Of a DNA stretch of 64,000 nucleotides, positions 45,210 through 55,802 are shown one piece after another. The DNA lies in contig NC_081543.1 in NCBI RefSeq assembly GCF_901000735.1, positions 27,113,515 through 27,177,514 of the forward strand. Reading direction: 5' to 3'. A model generated the notes under the pieces. That model saw only the letters and a list, made by a program, of their open reading frames with translations, was not told the origin of the DNA and made no database searches. The translations under genes were made by a program, and so were the position numbers. Positions within the stretch are counted from its first letter, which is position 1, and each line of letters starts with the position of its first letter. The DNA is from Corylus avellana. Taxonomy: Eukaryota; Streptophyta; Magnoliopsida; Fagales; Betulaceae.

Positions 45210-45432
45210 TTTTTGAAGATTGAATTTTTTAAATTAAATTAATAAAAAAAAAATAATATTTTAATCAGATAAAACGGTGAGTTTTGAGTAGACTAACGGA
45301 AGTCAACAAAAATTGACGGTAGGGAGTTTTCTTATAGTTTCGAGTTACCTAGGGACTAAATTTCCGAAAAAAAATACCCAGGGAGTTTTTTAAAAAAGTG
45401 CGTTTACCTAAGGATTTTATATATAATTTCCC
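45210..45432 (-). repeat. Right terminal inverted repeat of the MULE element
   Basis: Inverted copy of 33246-33475 (CAGATAAAACGGTGAGTTTT, GACGGTAGGGAGTTTT, TACCCAGGGAGT). It begins immediately after the gap 45110-45209 and is followed by the target duplication TTGTTTAAT. Confidence 0.85.
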
Positions 45433-45441
45433 TTGTTTAAT

Positions 45442-45841
45442 TCATTAGTAAAAGCTTTTATAACATCATATATATTGGCTTTACCCATGCAAAACTGAAT
45501 ATTTAGTTTCACGACTTTTCATGTGATCCATCTCTTGTGGAAATTTTGTATTAATTTCTTAATTCCCCCCTCCAATAAATTAAAAGTATGGTGACAAGTT
45601 TATACGGTTCTAAAAACATTTATGACAAGATATATGAAATCTGGTTCCTCTTGTATTAATGTGTTTTGGTTAAAAATCCAATCAATTTCGACTTCATGCA
45701 TGCCTATCCGATCACTTTTAGTACGTGTTCCAAATGCCTTTAACAAATTAAACACTAAAATGAGGATTATGTTGACGAGACAAGACCTTATCTACTTGTT
45801 ACACAAGATTTCTAAAATATAAGAGACCTCGAGCTCCCCTG

Positions 45842-45894
<53 letters not shown>

Positions 45895-46013
45895 GGCCCC
45901 AAAAAAGAGGAAGAAGAGCATATATATTAAGATAAAGGGATGTTGGAGGATGTTAACATTTTTTTTTTAAAAAATAGTTATTATTTTTTTAAATGGACAT
46001 TTTAAGTTAGTTA
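45442..46013. other. Intergenic DNA with a (TA)n microsatellite
   Basis: (TA)n at 45843-45892. No supported gene. Confidence 0.5.
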
Positions 46014-46411
46014 GGAAAAATTACAATTTACCTCCGTAAAGTTGACAGCATTTTTCAATTCAAACATTAAAGCCACTTTTTGTAATCTACCCCTCCCCCA
46101 CAAAGTTCCAATTTATTTCAATTCAATTCAATATTATCTCAATATTCGCATATTGCCCTGATTTTTTTAATGAAAAAATAAATAAATTTGAGGGTGCAAA
46201 AATGGCCAGATGACGAATTTTTTTAAAAAAAAAAATTATAAAAAATAAAAATAAAAATAAAAATTATGGGCAATATGGGAAGTTTTGGACACAATTGGTC
46301 AAATTGCAAAAATTTGGAACTTTGGGGGGTGGATTGCAAAAATTGAAACTTTGATGTTCGAATTAAAAAATGCTGTCAACTTTGAGGGGGCCGGTAAACT
46401 GTAATTTTCCC
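46014..46411. mobile_element. MULE-like MITE
   Basis: GGAAAAATTACAATTTACC at the left faces GGTAAACTGTAATTTTCC at the right, and the inner arms pair too (GTTGACAGCATTTTTCAATT against AATTAAAAAATGCTGTCAAC). Nine-base flanks AGTTAGTTA (46005-46013) and AATTAGTTA (46412-46420) match at 8 of 9. About 400 bp, non-coding. Confidence 0.75.
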
Positions 46412-46801
46412 AATTAGTTATTATTATTCTAAAATGCAGTCAACTAATATTATTTTTATTCTAAAAAAAAAATTATATATATATAATATTAAAATATTTA
46501 GATATCTATAGTTAAATATTTGTATAGAGTTAGAAAAATTAAGAATATTTTTCATGTAGTTGAAAATATACTTGATTCATATTTAGTAGTTTCATTTTCA
46601 TGTCAGTATTTCCTCGTACTCAAGTATATATATATATATATAGTAATTAGGAAAACCATATTATAAAATATATTTCCCTCTACTATATATGCTTGGAATT
46701 ATATACTGTGATTTCAATATGGGGATTTCACTACATAGGCGTTAGGATTTAAAATTTTGAATTGTTAATTTAGTGAAGCATCTCAAGAATCAGTAATTTT
46801 A

Positions 46802-47321
46802 GGGTTAAATACTTTATTAGTACCTAGATTTGTAGTTTTTTTTTAATTTTTTCGCCTAAGGTTCAAAAAGGGTCATAAATGGTATCTGACTTACGGGAAA
46901 AGACTAACTTAGTACATTCATTAGGTTCCGTTAGCCCAAACTAATGGAATGCCACGTGTTCTCACAAAGAAATGTCACGTGTCCTAAAAAAAATAATTAA
47001 GAAATAAAAAATTAATTAAAACAACTAAACCTTAAAAAAAATAATAAAAAATATATATTTAAAAAATTGAAAAATTCATGGGCCACCCCATGAATTTGTC
47101 AATTTTTTTTTTTTTTTTAAGGTTTAGTTTTTTTTTATTATTATTATTTTTAATTTTTAGGACACATGGCACTTTGATATGATGACACGTGTGACGAAAC
47201 TTAACGGAGGTACCAAGTTGGTCTTTTCCCGTAAGTCATGTACCATTTATGACCGTTTTTGAACCCTAAGTGGGAAAAAATAAAAAACTGTAAACCTAAA
47301 TATTAATAAAGTATTTAACCC
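46802..47321. mobile_element. Foldback MITE
   Basis: GGGTTAAATACTTTATTAGT faces ATTAATAAAGTATTTAACCC. Inner arms pair: GACTTACGGGAAAAGAC against GTCTTTTCCCGTAAGTC, and TGCCACGTGT against ACACGTG. About 520 bp with an A/T-rich centre. Confidence 0.75.
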
Positions 47322-47980
47322 TTATTTTTACTTAACTGTATATTATTAACATAGCATACCCCATAAATGAGTTTTAGTTATTTGTTTGGCCCCTATTGCT
47401 AGCTAGCAGTAAAAAGTTTAAATTCTATTTTTTTTTTTTTTCTCTCTCTCTCTTTCTATTACAATATTAATTAATTTATTAAATTCACATTTTTGTTATA
47501 AATTTAAGTTTTGAAAATAATTGATGATTTAACATGATATGATATAGAATAGAGATCCTAAATTCGAACCCTTACTTCATAATTTAACATTGATTTCAAT
47601 TAAATATTCCATGTAGCGATTTAACATTTTCTTTCTTCTTTCTTTTTTTTTTTCTTTTTTTTTTTTTATTCTATTATCACATTCCAACCTTTGGATTATA
47701 TGAGAAGCAAATTTATTTTTATCACTTACATTGACAATGTGTTTATTGTGCCAATTAGAGTTCTTGCCCATCATAGAAAAGAAGACTTTGTTAATTTTTA
47801 CAAGAGATTAGCCATTCAATTTTCTTTATTATTATTATTATTTTTTTTCCTTTTTTCTTATTTTCATTATCTTTTTTTTTTTTTTGGGAGGGGGGGTGGG
47901 GGTTGATTGGGGGGGTTCATTCTCTATATAAATTGATCACAATGGCCATTAAATTCTAAACAAAAGCTCTGGTCATTAAA
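47322..47980. other. Promoter-side intergenic DNA of the subtilase relic
   Basis: Contains a degraded TRIM interior (47500-47620) and pyrimidine runs. The last ~25 bases (GCTCTGGTCATTAAAGCAAC) resemble the sequence just before the subtilase ATG at 31119. Confidence 0.4.
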
Positions 47981-47986
47981 GCAACA

Positions 47987-48757
47987 ATGGAGTTTGATAG
48001 GGTTCCTTTTTTGTACTTGTTCTTTCTTGTGTCCTTCTTGCTAGCTTTCCATGCTGAATCAATGTCCTTCACTAATCACCTTCACTGGTTTTCTTCCACC
48101 ATTGAATCCCTCAGGTTTACAAATCCTGCCTCTTTAGAAAGTCATCGATCCTCCCCACCACATATTCAAGATCATGCTTTCCAAGGTCTTATTACTACTC
48201 TTCACTCTCAATATGAGCTTGAGGTTTCAAAGAAGCCACCAAGGTTTTCCTTTGCTTCTAATGAAAAGACTTTCACCCTTTACACCCCCCACACTTCAAG
48301 CTGTTATGGAAAAAATGTCAAATTGATTGTCATTCACGCCGGAGTTTGGCTGGAAAGCGAGAGCTTCAAAGATAATGGTATGACAGGGAAAGTTCCAAAT
48401 AAGTGGAAGGGAAGATGTGAGGCCATTATTGGAGCCAGGTTCTTCAATAAGGGTTTAGTTACTAAGACACGCAGTATTAAGATTAGTAGATTGGCAATAT
48501 ACAAAGTCTCTTGGGATGAAGGAAGATGCTCATTTTATGTCTTTGCAGCTATGTACCAAGACATTGTTGATGGTGTTGATGTGATTTTTTTGTTTTTTAC
48601 CTCCTGCACATATGCAGTGCCATCAGAAATGGATCGTTTAGCAGAAGCTTCATTTGCTGCCATGGAGAAAGGCGTTAGGTTTTCAACTGTGGCAGGATAT
48701 AAAGGCCATGGTTATGAAAAGTTGTGCAATGGATTCCATAAGTTAGCCATTATTTGA
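47987..48757 (+). pseudogene. Subtilisin-like protease relic with open frame but no active site
   Basis: A 256-codon uninterrupted frame aligns with the first two-thirds of the subtilase at 31119: signal peptide (FLYLFFLVSFLLAFHAES), partial propeptide, GVWLESESF, GARFFNKG, LAIYKVSWDEG, EASFAAMEKGV. The catalytic Asp is His117 (VIHAGVW). The segment with the catalytic His is deleted between residues about 168 and 172, the oxyanion SNSAGN reads STVAGYK, and the frame stops before the Ser domain. Many deletions are in frame. A protease is excluded; an expressed secreted remnant cannot be. Confidence 0.8.
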
Positions 48758-48794
48758 TAGATCTCTTATATGTGTGTGTAACTAGGTCTAGTTG

Positions 48795-48886
48795 AAAGCT
48801 CCTTTTGGCATAGTACTACATGTCCTTCTTGTGTTATTTTTATGTCTCTCAAAATTGATGTGACTTTTTAAATTATCATTAAATTT

Positions 48887-48926
<40 letters not shown>

Positions 48927-49010
48927 ACTATTGAATTTTATTCTAATGATAATTTTAAAAAACTTACAATTTTTGGAGGGACATAATGGGGATATTTAGC
49001 ATTACTCTTC
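48795..49010. mobile_element. MITE candidate containing a (TA)n tract
   Basis: GGCATAGTACTACATGTCC...TTATGTCTCTCAAAAT faces TTTTGGAGGGACATAATGG...TAGCATTACTC. (TA)n occupies 48893-48923. Related in style to the MITE at 60763. Confidence 0.45.
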
Positions 49011-49765
49011 CATGTTTCCTCTCAAATAAAGTTTAGGAGTAAGTCTTATGTGTCGCGGGGCCATATATGTTTATTGTAAAATATAAATGTATATAATCTA
49101 AATAGAGTATGTGTAAAATGCTACTTTTTTCTTATGAAGATTAATATGTTGAGAAGTCTTCTGGTAAGAAATATCACATGTTAGAACGCTACTCAACCCA
49201 AAAGTTTAAACCTATAAGTTTAAGTCAAATTATGTTAGATTAACAACTCACACTTGTGGCATCTTTTCATTGTTAATTATACACTTAACAATTTCTCTCT
49301 TACGATGAGTTCATCATCATAAATACGTATACGTACACTCCCCCTCAAAAGAAAGTTTCATCAATTTTATAGGCTATATCTCTAACATCACTTGTGTGAG
49401 CTATGTGGGCTATATCCATGAAAGCACATTTGTCCCTACTCCAAATGCGAAAGAGACCCACAATTCATGCATACGTACACCATCCCCTCACATGCAATTT
49501 TATCACCATATATCACTACAACCCCCTCAAATGAAAATTTTACCAATGTTATATGTTATAGGATCGCTTGAGTGGCTAGGTAGGTTCGATCTATGACATA
49601 TGTACAAATCCATCCGTACTTCAATTGTGAAAGGAGCCTACAATCCATACATGCGCACTAATATCCCTACCCCAACTACGAAAGGAACCACTATCACCCA
49701 TCAAACAAGATCACTTGTGTGGGCAATTATGTATATGACATAAGGAACCTAACTTATAAAAGCAC
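49011..49765. other. Intergenic DNA, no supported gene
   Basis: Has loosely repeated phrases (TACACTCCCCCTCAAAAG... at 49335, ACAACCCCCTCAAATG at 49520; CACTTGTGTG several times), perhaps old LTR interior. No coding. Confidence 0.35.
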
Positions 49766-50048
49766 TGTTAAATTACTAGTTATCCTAAAAGTTTAAACTT
49801 TATCTTATAAGCTTAAGTTGATAGAAAGATATAAATTTAATCACTTAATCATTACTTTAACACTCCCTCTCACGTGTGGGTTCAAACTCTCTTTTAATAG
49901 GTGAGACCTAACACGTGAAACATTTAATTTAAATGGGGGGTGAATTGGCGAAGTCAATGTTCGATCTTATGACATTTGGCTCTGATACCATGTTAAATTA
50001 CCAATTATCACATAAGTTTAAGCTTTTGGGATAATTGGTAATTTAACA
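49766..50048 (-). mobile_element. TRIM retrotransposon
   Basis: LTR 49766-49862 (97 bp, TGTTAAATTACT...TTTAACA); interior with a minus-strand polypurine tract complement (CTCCCTCTCACGTG) and primer site (complement TGGCTCTGATACCATG, 49979-49992); second LTR 49991-50048, shortened by an internal deletion. Flanks AGCAC and AACAC match at 4 of 5. Total size under 300 bp and no coding capacity are diagnostic of TRIMs. Confidence 0.75.
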
Positions 50049-50864
50049 AACACTACCAGCATCTATAAAAGTCTCATCCTCTTGTTCCACATTGCTAAGA
50101 TACAAGGAGCTTCCTATATAATGAGGCTCTTATGTACAATGAAATCATTCAATAAAAACCAAATGTAGCCTATAGGGCTTTAGTATGTGGATGTTAGCAT
50201 ATTATCGAACCACCATAATCTTGGCTCTCTTATTTATATTTCTACTTTATATTTCCGCATTGTATTTTCTCATGGTATTTGTGGTATTGTTTGGCATTTG
50301 TGGTATTGTTACAAACACTTGCCCATTTCAGCCCATAGTTGGCCCCATGTATTTTGGCCTTTGTGGTATTGTTTAAAACGCATACCTGACCTTTGTGGTA
50401 TTGTTGCAAACCCAGGCTCATTTCAGCCCAGTTGGCTTTTATGTAAGACCCATAGTTGGCTCATTCAGGCCAAATGTTGCCGATGTTTCAAATTCTAGCG
50501 CCATTACCTCCAGTCTCCACTATCATCAATCCAGAAGCAAACTCAAGATTTCATAAGTTTTCACCTTGAGTTTAAGGGGGAATGTTAAAGATAAATGTGA
50601 GTTGTCCCATATTGCCCAAGTGAAGAGAGGCTTTAGCTATTGGCTTGTATAAAAACCCCATCTTCTTGTCAACATTGCTAAGATACAAGGAGTTTTTCTC
50701 CCCTTAACTCCTATATAATGAAGCTCTTATGTGCAATCAAATCATTCAATAAAAGCCAAATGTATCCTATAGGGTTTTAGTGTGTGGATGTAGGCATATT
50801 GCTAAACCACCTTAATCTTGTCTCTCTTATTTATATTTCTGCATTTCCTCATTGTATTTTATCA
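50049..50864 (+). mobile_element. Truncated non-autonomous LTR retrotransposon
   Basis: 3' LTR 50583-50864 (TGTTAAAGATAAATG...TTTTATCA) preceded by the polypurine tract CCTTGAGTTTAAGGGGGAA. A partial 5' LTR (about 50060-50275) matches the LTR's latter part (AAGATACAAGGAG, TCAATAAAA, TGTGGATGTAGGCATATT). The short interior repeats GGCCTTTGTGGTATTGTTT, also present at 23470 in the element of GCL copy 2, so the two belong to one superfamily. Confidence 0.7.
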
Positions 50865-50985
50865 GCAACTTCTCTTAAATTTTCCTTAAATTTAGAAAAC
50901 CAAACTACTTTTGATTCCCTATTCAAATAATCCCCGCAATAGCTTCTCTTATCATTTATATATATTCATTCAATTAAATAATAAA

Positions 50986-51026
<41 letters not shown>

Positions 51027-51115
51027 AAGTTATTTAAATATTTAATAAATATTCTTTCAAACAAATGTTAGGTGGAAAGAGAGGAAAGAAACATCTTTTT
51101 TTATTATTATTATTA
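50865..51115. repeat. Intergenic DNA with (GA)n microsatellite
   Basis: (GA)n at about 50991-51022; otherwise featureless. Confidence 0.7.
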
Positions 51116-51605
51116 GGAGAAAATTCACTTTACCCCCCTGAAACTTCAGGAGTTTTTCAATTCGAATCCCAATGTTTAAAAATTGGCAATGTAACCTCCG
51201 AATGTTTCAAAAAATTTCAATTCAGACCATCCGTTACTAATTTCTGTCTAATTGGACGGAAATCATCCCACGTGCATCTCACGTGAGATTTTAATGCCTT
51301 CTATTCCAATTTTGCCCTCATTAAAACCTATGAAATTACATAATTATCTTCATTAAAACCTATGAAATTGAGGGTAATTACGTAATTTCATAGGTTTTAA
51401 TAAGGGCAAAATTGTAATAGAGAGCATCAAAATCCTACGTGAGACGCACATGGGATGATTTCAGCCCAATTAGACGAAAATTAGTAACAAAGGGTCTGAA
51501 TTGAAAATTTTTTAAACATTAGGGGGGTACATTGCCAATTTTTAAACATTGGGGTTCGAATTGAAAAACTCCTTAAAAATCTGGAGGGTAAAGTGAATTT
51601 AACCC
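51116..51605. mobile_element. MULE-like MITE, copy A
   Basis: Near-perfect foldback: AAAATTCACTTTACCC faces GGGTAAAGTGAATTT; CAATTCAGACC, CATCCCACGTG and CCTATGAAATTAC all have inverted partners. Flanked by TTATTATTA on both sides (9 bp, though in low-complexity DNA). A diverged relative is at 56387. Confidence 0.8.
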
Positions 51606-51798
51606 TTATTATTATTAAAATAATGGAAAGGGAACCAAAAGTGCTATCGTATTAATTGGTTCCATTAGGCTTCCCTTGGTTTAGGGAAACCAAAGAAGTT
51701 TTTTGTATAAGACTTTTTAAGAGTGTTCCCTACCATCAAGGATGGGAATAGGATTTATAGAGTCCATTGCTAGTGCGCTAATACTATGGTTTGGAACT

Positions 51799-52041
51799 TA
51801 GAGCATTCTCCTTCGCTCACTGTTTTACTAAAATCCTTAGTTTGGTGAGCCAAAATGCTAAAATTAATGCATATTTTTGAATCTCCATCTGGCTCCCTAA
51901 TTCGGTGAGCCGAATGTAAGTACTTTGAAAAAATTAATATTAGTTTGTAAGAAATTTGTCCTCTAAAATAAGAAAATGTAATTTTTTTTTTTTTGGCTAA
52001 AATAAATAGTAAATTTAAATAGTAGAAAGAGAATGCTTTAA
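51799..52041. mobile_element. Small MITE candidate
   Basis: TTAGAGCATTCTC faces GAGAATGCTTTAA, and GGTGAGCC occurs twice inside. About 240 bp and non-coding. Confidence 0.45.
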
Positions 52042-52322
52042 TAAGGTTTTTGACGTGGACTGGCTTTGGACACTTGAAACAACACGTGAAGGAGGCTGGA
52101 TATATATATTGTAATGGCTTAAAAGTAAGAATCTTCACAACCTTGTGCCATGTGCAGTTTGGTTTTTTATTCATCTCAAGACATGATTATGCCTCCATGG
52201 GCTGCTCTTTGCTTTATGGTTTCCTACGACCAAAAGAGAAAAATAATGACAGGTTTTATTATAAACAAACTACGACAAAACAAATCTTTAAAGGAACTTT
52301 CCCTTTTGGCTAAAAAATAATA

Positions 52323-53598
52323 GGGAAATTATATCTAAAATCCTTAGGTAAACGCGCTTTTTTTAAAAACTCCCTGGGTATTTATTTTTGGAAATTTAAT
52401 CCCTGGGTAACTCGAAAATACTAGAAAACTCCCTACCGTCAATTTTTGTTAACTTCCGTTAGTCTACTCAAAACTCACCGTTTTATCTGATTAAAATATT
52501 ATTATTTTTATTAATTTAATTTAAAAAATTCAATCTTAAAAAAAAAAAAAAGTAGGGCTGTGGGGTGGTGCGTTGCCACCCCCTGGCCCCTATGGAAGCC
52601 GCAGCCACCCCAGGTGGGCTTAACCACCTCGGGTGGCTTTGCCACCCCAAGTGGTTTGGGTGGCTGCTGCCACCCGTGGGTGGCCGCGAGCCCAAACCCA
52701 TTCCTTTCTCACCTAATCAGCTATCACTTGTGCCATTTCTACCACTGGATTCTCTGCAGGAGAATTGGTGTCACCACACTCAACACTTTCTATAGTGTCA
52801 TATATCATTACATCAGAATTTTCAGAATGAGGAGATTTGTTAGTTGTTGGATGATCTTCAACTTGCATTTCCAATGCTGAAGATTCTGAAGCCGCCCTTC
52901 GTTTAGACTTGGCAGGTCCAGCTTCGGTAGAGTGCTTTCGCTTTCGACCATTGCCACCATTGTTAGTTCTCTTGAATAAACGACACAGAACAAAGATTTT
53001 CTGCATAAATTAAGTTAATCGACAAGGTGAGAACTTAGCATCACCATTCACCAACAGAGTAAATGCTCTTCAAAGATGACCCTTTAGATGATTTTGGCAG
53101 CAAAAGATGTTAATAATTAAACCACCATTCAGCCGAGCAATTAAGAAGAAATGTGAAGCCAATAATAAAAAAAGACGAAATAGAAACCCCACCTGATCGC
53201 CATCGGGATCGGTGCCATCAAGCTCCTTCAGGGTTGCGTGGTACTCATGCGTGACCCACTCAGTTTTTTTCCCATTTGGAATGTGCCCCTCATAGAAAAC
53301 CAGTATCTTTTTTATTCCAATCTCCCTCCCTCCACCCATGGGGTGGCCCGCAGGCCCCCCCAAACCATCTGGGGGTGGCCGTAAGCCACCCCAGGGGTGG
53401 CTTAAATTAATAAAAGTAATAATATTTTAATCAGATAAAACGGTGAGTTTTAAGTAGACTAACGGAAGTTAACAAAAATTGACGGTAGGGAGTTTTCTAG
53501 TAGTTTCGAGTTACCCAGGGATTAAATTTCCAAAAAAAAATACCCAGGGAGTTTTTAAAAAAAGCGTGTTTACCTAAGGATTTTAGATATAATTTCCC
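52323..53598. mobile_element. Pack-MULE-like element carrying a NAC gene fragment
   Basis: Long TIRs 52323-52552 and 53400-53598 (GGGAAATTATATCTAAAATC facing its complement), with a perfect 9-bp duplication AAAATAATA at 52314-52322 and 53599-53607. Subterminal GC-rich inverted DNA (GGGTGGCC/CCACCCC words) lies inside each TIR. The centre carries two exons and the intron of a NAC gene on the minus strand. No transposase. The ends match those at 33246/45432, so this is one family with two different cargoes. Confidence 0.88.
52713..53322 (-). pseudogene. NAC transcription factor fragment (two exons plus intron)
   Basis: Minus strand. Exon A, about 53322-53193, reads [19 protein letters not shown] and [20 protein letters not shown] subdomains C-D that contribute to DNA binding. 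It ends CAG before a GT donor. The intron 53192-53001 ends in TTTATGCAG. Exon B, 53000-52713, continues KIFVLCRLFKR (subdomain E) and then a Lys/Arg-rich stretch (GRKRKHSTEAGPAKSKRR) and an acidic tail to TAG. Subdomains A-B are absent. The first ATG of exon A's frame lies in element DNA. Intron retention shows capture from genomic DNA, not mRNA. Open reading is kept in both exons, so a chimeric transcript is possible. Confidence 0.85.
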
Positions 53599-53611
53599 AA
53601 AATAATAATAA

Positions 53612-54003
53612 GGGGTAATTATTTTTTTCCCTAAGAACTACAACGTATTTTCATTTTGTCCCTATAAATTATCATCCTTATTGCCCGACCTTATGAACTA
53701 TCATTTTGTGCCCAAAACTCCCTTTCCGCCAGTCAAAGGCGTTAACTTAGACGGTTTATCCGTCACTTTACCTCCATAAACTACAATTCACTGTCACTTT
53801 GCCCCCCATGAACTACAACGCATTGTCACTTTGCCTCCATAAACTATAACGCATTGTCACTTTGACCGTCTGAGTTAACACCTTTGACTGACAAAAGAGA
53901 GATTTTACAAAATGATAGTTCATGGCGGTCGAGCAGTAGTGTTGGTAGTTCATGGAAGCAAAATGAAAATGCGTTGTAGTTCATAAGGAAAGGTAATTAC
54001 CCC
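53612..54003. mobile_element. MULE-like MITE abutting the NAC-carrying element
   Basis: GGGGTAATTATTTTTTTCCC...GAACTACAACG faces CGTTGTAGTTCATAAGGAAA...GTAATTACCCC. Nine-base flanks TAATAATAA at 53603-53611 and 54004-54012. The phrase AACTACAACGCATTGTCACTTTG recurs inside with variation. Confidence 0.8.
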
Positions 54004-54012
54004 TAATAATAA

Positions 54013-54660
54013 TAAAAAGTTTTCACACACTTGTATGGCTGAGGTAAAGTAATAAAAAAGAATACACACTTGCAGGGATCCTCTTAGAGCATAATAATGT
54101 CAAAATTGAAGGATATGAGATCTCCTACAATTAGTTGCTAAAATTGTGCGTAATTCAAGCAATATAATTGACTGTCTAAATTGAAAAAATTTGGTTACCA
54201 AATGATGTATCAACATCTCATCCTATATATTATATATTTATTTACTAAAATTGGATATTACATAAGACGGTGACACGTTACTATAGCATTTCTCAACTAT
54301 TAGTAATTCATACATCCACTTCAATTCACAACGAAATTACAATATTTTAAATTGTGGAATTGATGTAAGTCATACTTGAATCAAGAATGAAGTAAGAGTG
54401 TTTTTGTCCCACAATCCTACTTGCCAAATACGTGTTTTTAAACAAAATAATAGAAAGTTTCCTATTAGAAAGTGGGTATTGAAAAAAAAAAAAATCGTTT
54501 AAAAATATGAAAATATCAATGTTTTTGCTCGACGACCAAATTAAAGAATGAGTTTTTAAAATGAACGATTTTTAAAATTAAATTACAATTTTACGAAACT
54601 GCCTATGTTTTCATTAATTCTCATATATGTTTTAAAATCGGTAAATCAAACGGATACTAA
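54013..54660. other. Intergenic DNA, no gene seen
   Basis: AT-rich with a short A run at 54482. Nothing recognisable. Confidence 0.4.
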
Positions 54661-55802
54661 GGCTCCGTTTACTTCGACGTAAAATGGTTTCCTTCGTAAA
54701 ATATTTTCAAGAAAGCCATTTTTTCTGAAAATATTTCATGTCGAAAACATTTTACGACGTTTACCTTGCACACAGCAAATAATTTTTTTTTTTAATATCT
54801 TTTTATATATATATTTTTTCCAATAAGGTCCCCGCCGGGACCTGCACGGGACTTGTTCGAGACCTCACAGGGACCTGCCCGGGACCCCGCCGGAACTTAA
54901 CCGGGACTTGTCCGGGACCTCGTTGGGACCTACTTGGGACTTGCCCGGGACTCCACCGGGACTCACCCAAGACTTGACAGGGACTTGACCGGGACTTGCC
55001 CGGGACTTACCTGGGACCCCGCCGGGACTTGACCGGAACCTGCATGGGACCTACTAGGACTTGACCGGGACCCCGACGGGACTTGCCCAGGACCCGCCCA
55101 GGACACGACCAGGCAAGTCCAGTCAAGTCTCGAGCGGGGTCCCAGGCAAGTCCTAAGTGGGTCTCGGTCAAGTCCCGGCGGATCCCGGTTAGGTCTCGAG
55201 CAGGTTTGGTCAAGTCTCGAGCGGGTCTTAGTCAAGTCCAAGGCAGGTCCCAAGTGGGTCCCGGGCAAGTCTCGGAATGGTCCCGGTCAAGTTCCGGGCA
55301 AGTCCCGCCGAGGTCCCGGTCAAGTCTCGGGAGGTTCCCGATCAAGTCTCGGGCAAGTCCCGGGCAGGTCCCGGGCAAGTCCTAGTTAGGTCCCAGGCGG
55401 GTCCTGGACAAGTCCCAGTCAAGTCCCGGGCGGGTTCCGGGCAAGCCTGGGTGGGTCCAGGTCAGGTTCCGGGCAGGCCCAGGTCAAGTCTCGGGCAGGT
55501 CTCAGGAGGGTCCCGGTTAGGTCCCGGGCAAGTTTCGGTCAAGTCTCGGGTGGAACCCGGTCAAGTCCCAACAAGGTTCTGGGGGGGTCTTGGCAAGGTC
55601 CATCGATTTAAGAATGAGATGCTCATAGTCGGAAAATGGTTTACAGTTTTCAAAAATCGTAAACTATTTTTCGAAAATTAAAGAAAAAATTTCAGTCAAA
55701 AGGAAAATATTTTCCGTTGACCATTATTTTACGTCGAAGTAAACACCGTAAAGTACGAAAATCATTTTCTGTAAACCATTTTACGTCGAAGTAAACGGAG
55801 CC
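54661..55802. mobile_element. PIF/Harbinger-like foldback element with GC-rich minisatellite arms
   Basis: Ends GGCTCCGTTTACTTCGACG and its complement, flanked by TAA on both sides (54658-54660 and 55803-55805), as for PIF/Harbinger elements. Between about 54826 and 55590 the left arm is a run of GGGAC(C/T)TG(C/A)CC-type units and the right arm a run of the complementary CAAGTCCCGG/GCAGGTCCCGG units, turning over near 55110. It is extremely GC-rich compared with its surroundings. Long frames here are repeat artefacts. No transposase. Confidence 0.8.

Larger units (their letters stand above)
33246..45432. mobile_element. MULE-type inverted-repeat element, 12.2 kb as assembled, carrying gene fragments
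   Basis: Left TIR 33246-33475 and right TIR 45210-45432 are long inverted copies. The left end starts GGGAAATTATATATAAAATC; the right end finishes with its complement. A perfect 9-bp duplication TTGTTTAAT (33237-33245 and 45433-45441) is the Mutator hallmark and ties the two ends together. A complete 1.3 kb relative is at 52323-53598. Inside are a phospholipase A1 fragment, a pararetrovirus-like segment and an XH-domain exon. The gaps at 34164, 40426 and 45110 leave the internal order uncertain; a short element with misplaced contigs is possible. Confidence 0.7.

Noticed and set aside
54963..55681. 100-134 codon frames with repeating Pro/Gly/Ser/Arg/Val words
   Set aside because: Translations of the GC-rich minisatellite arms of the Harbinger-like element; not a gene.
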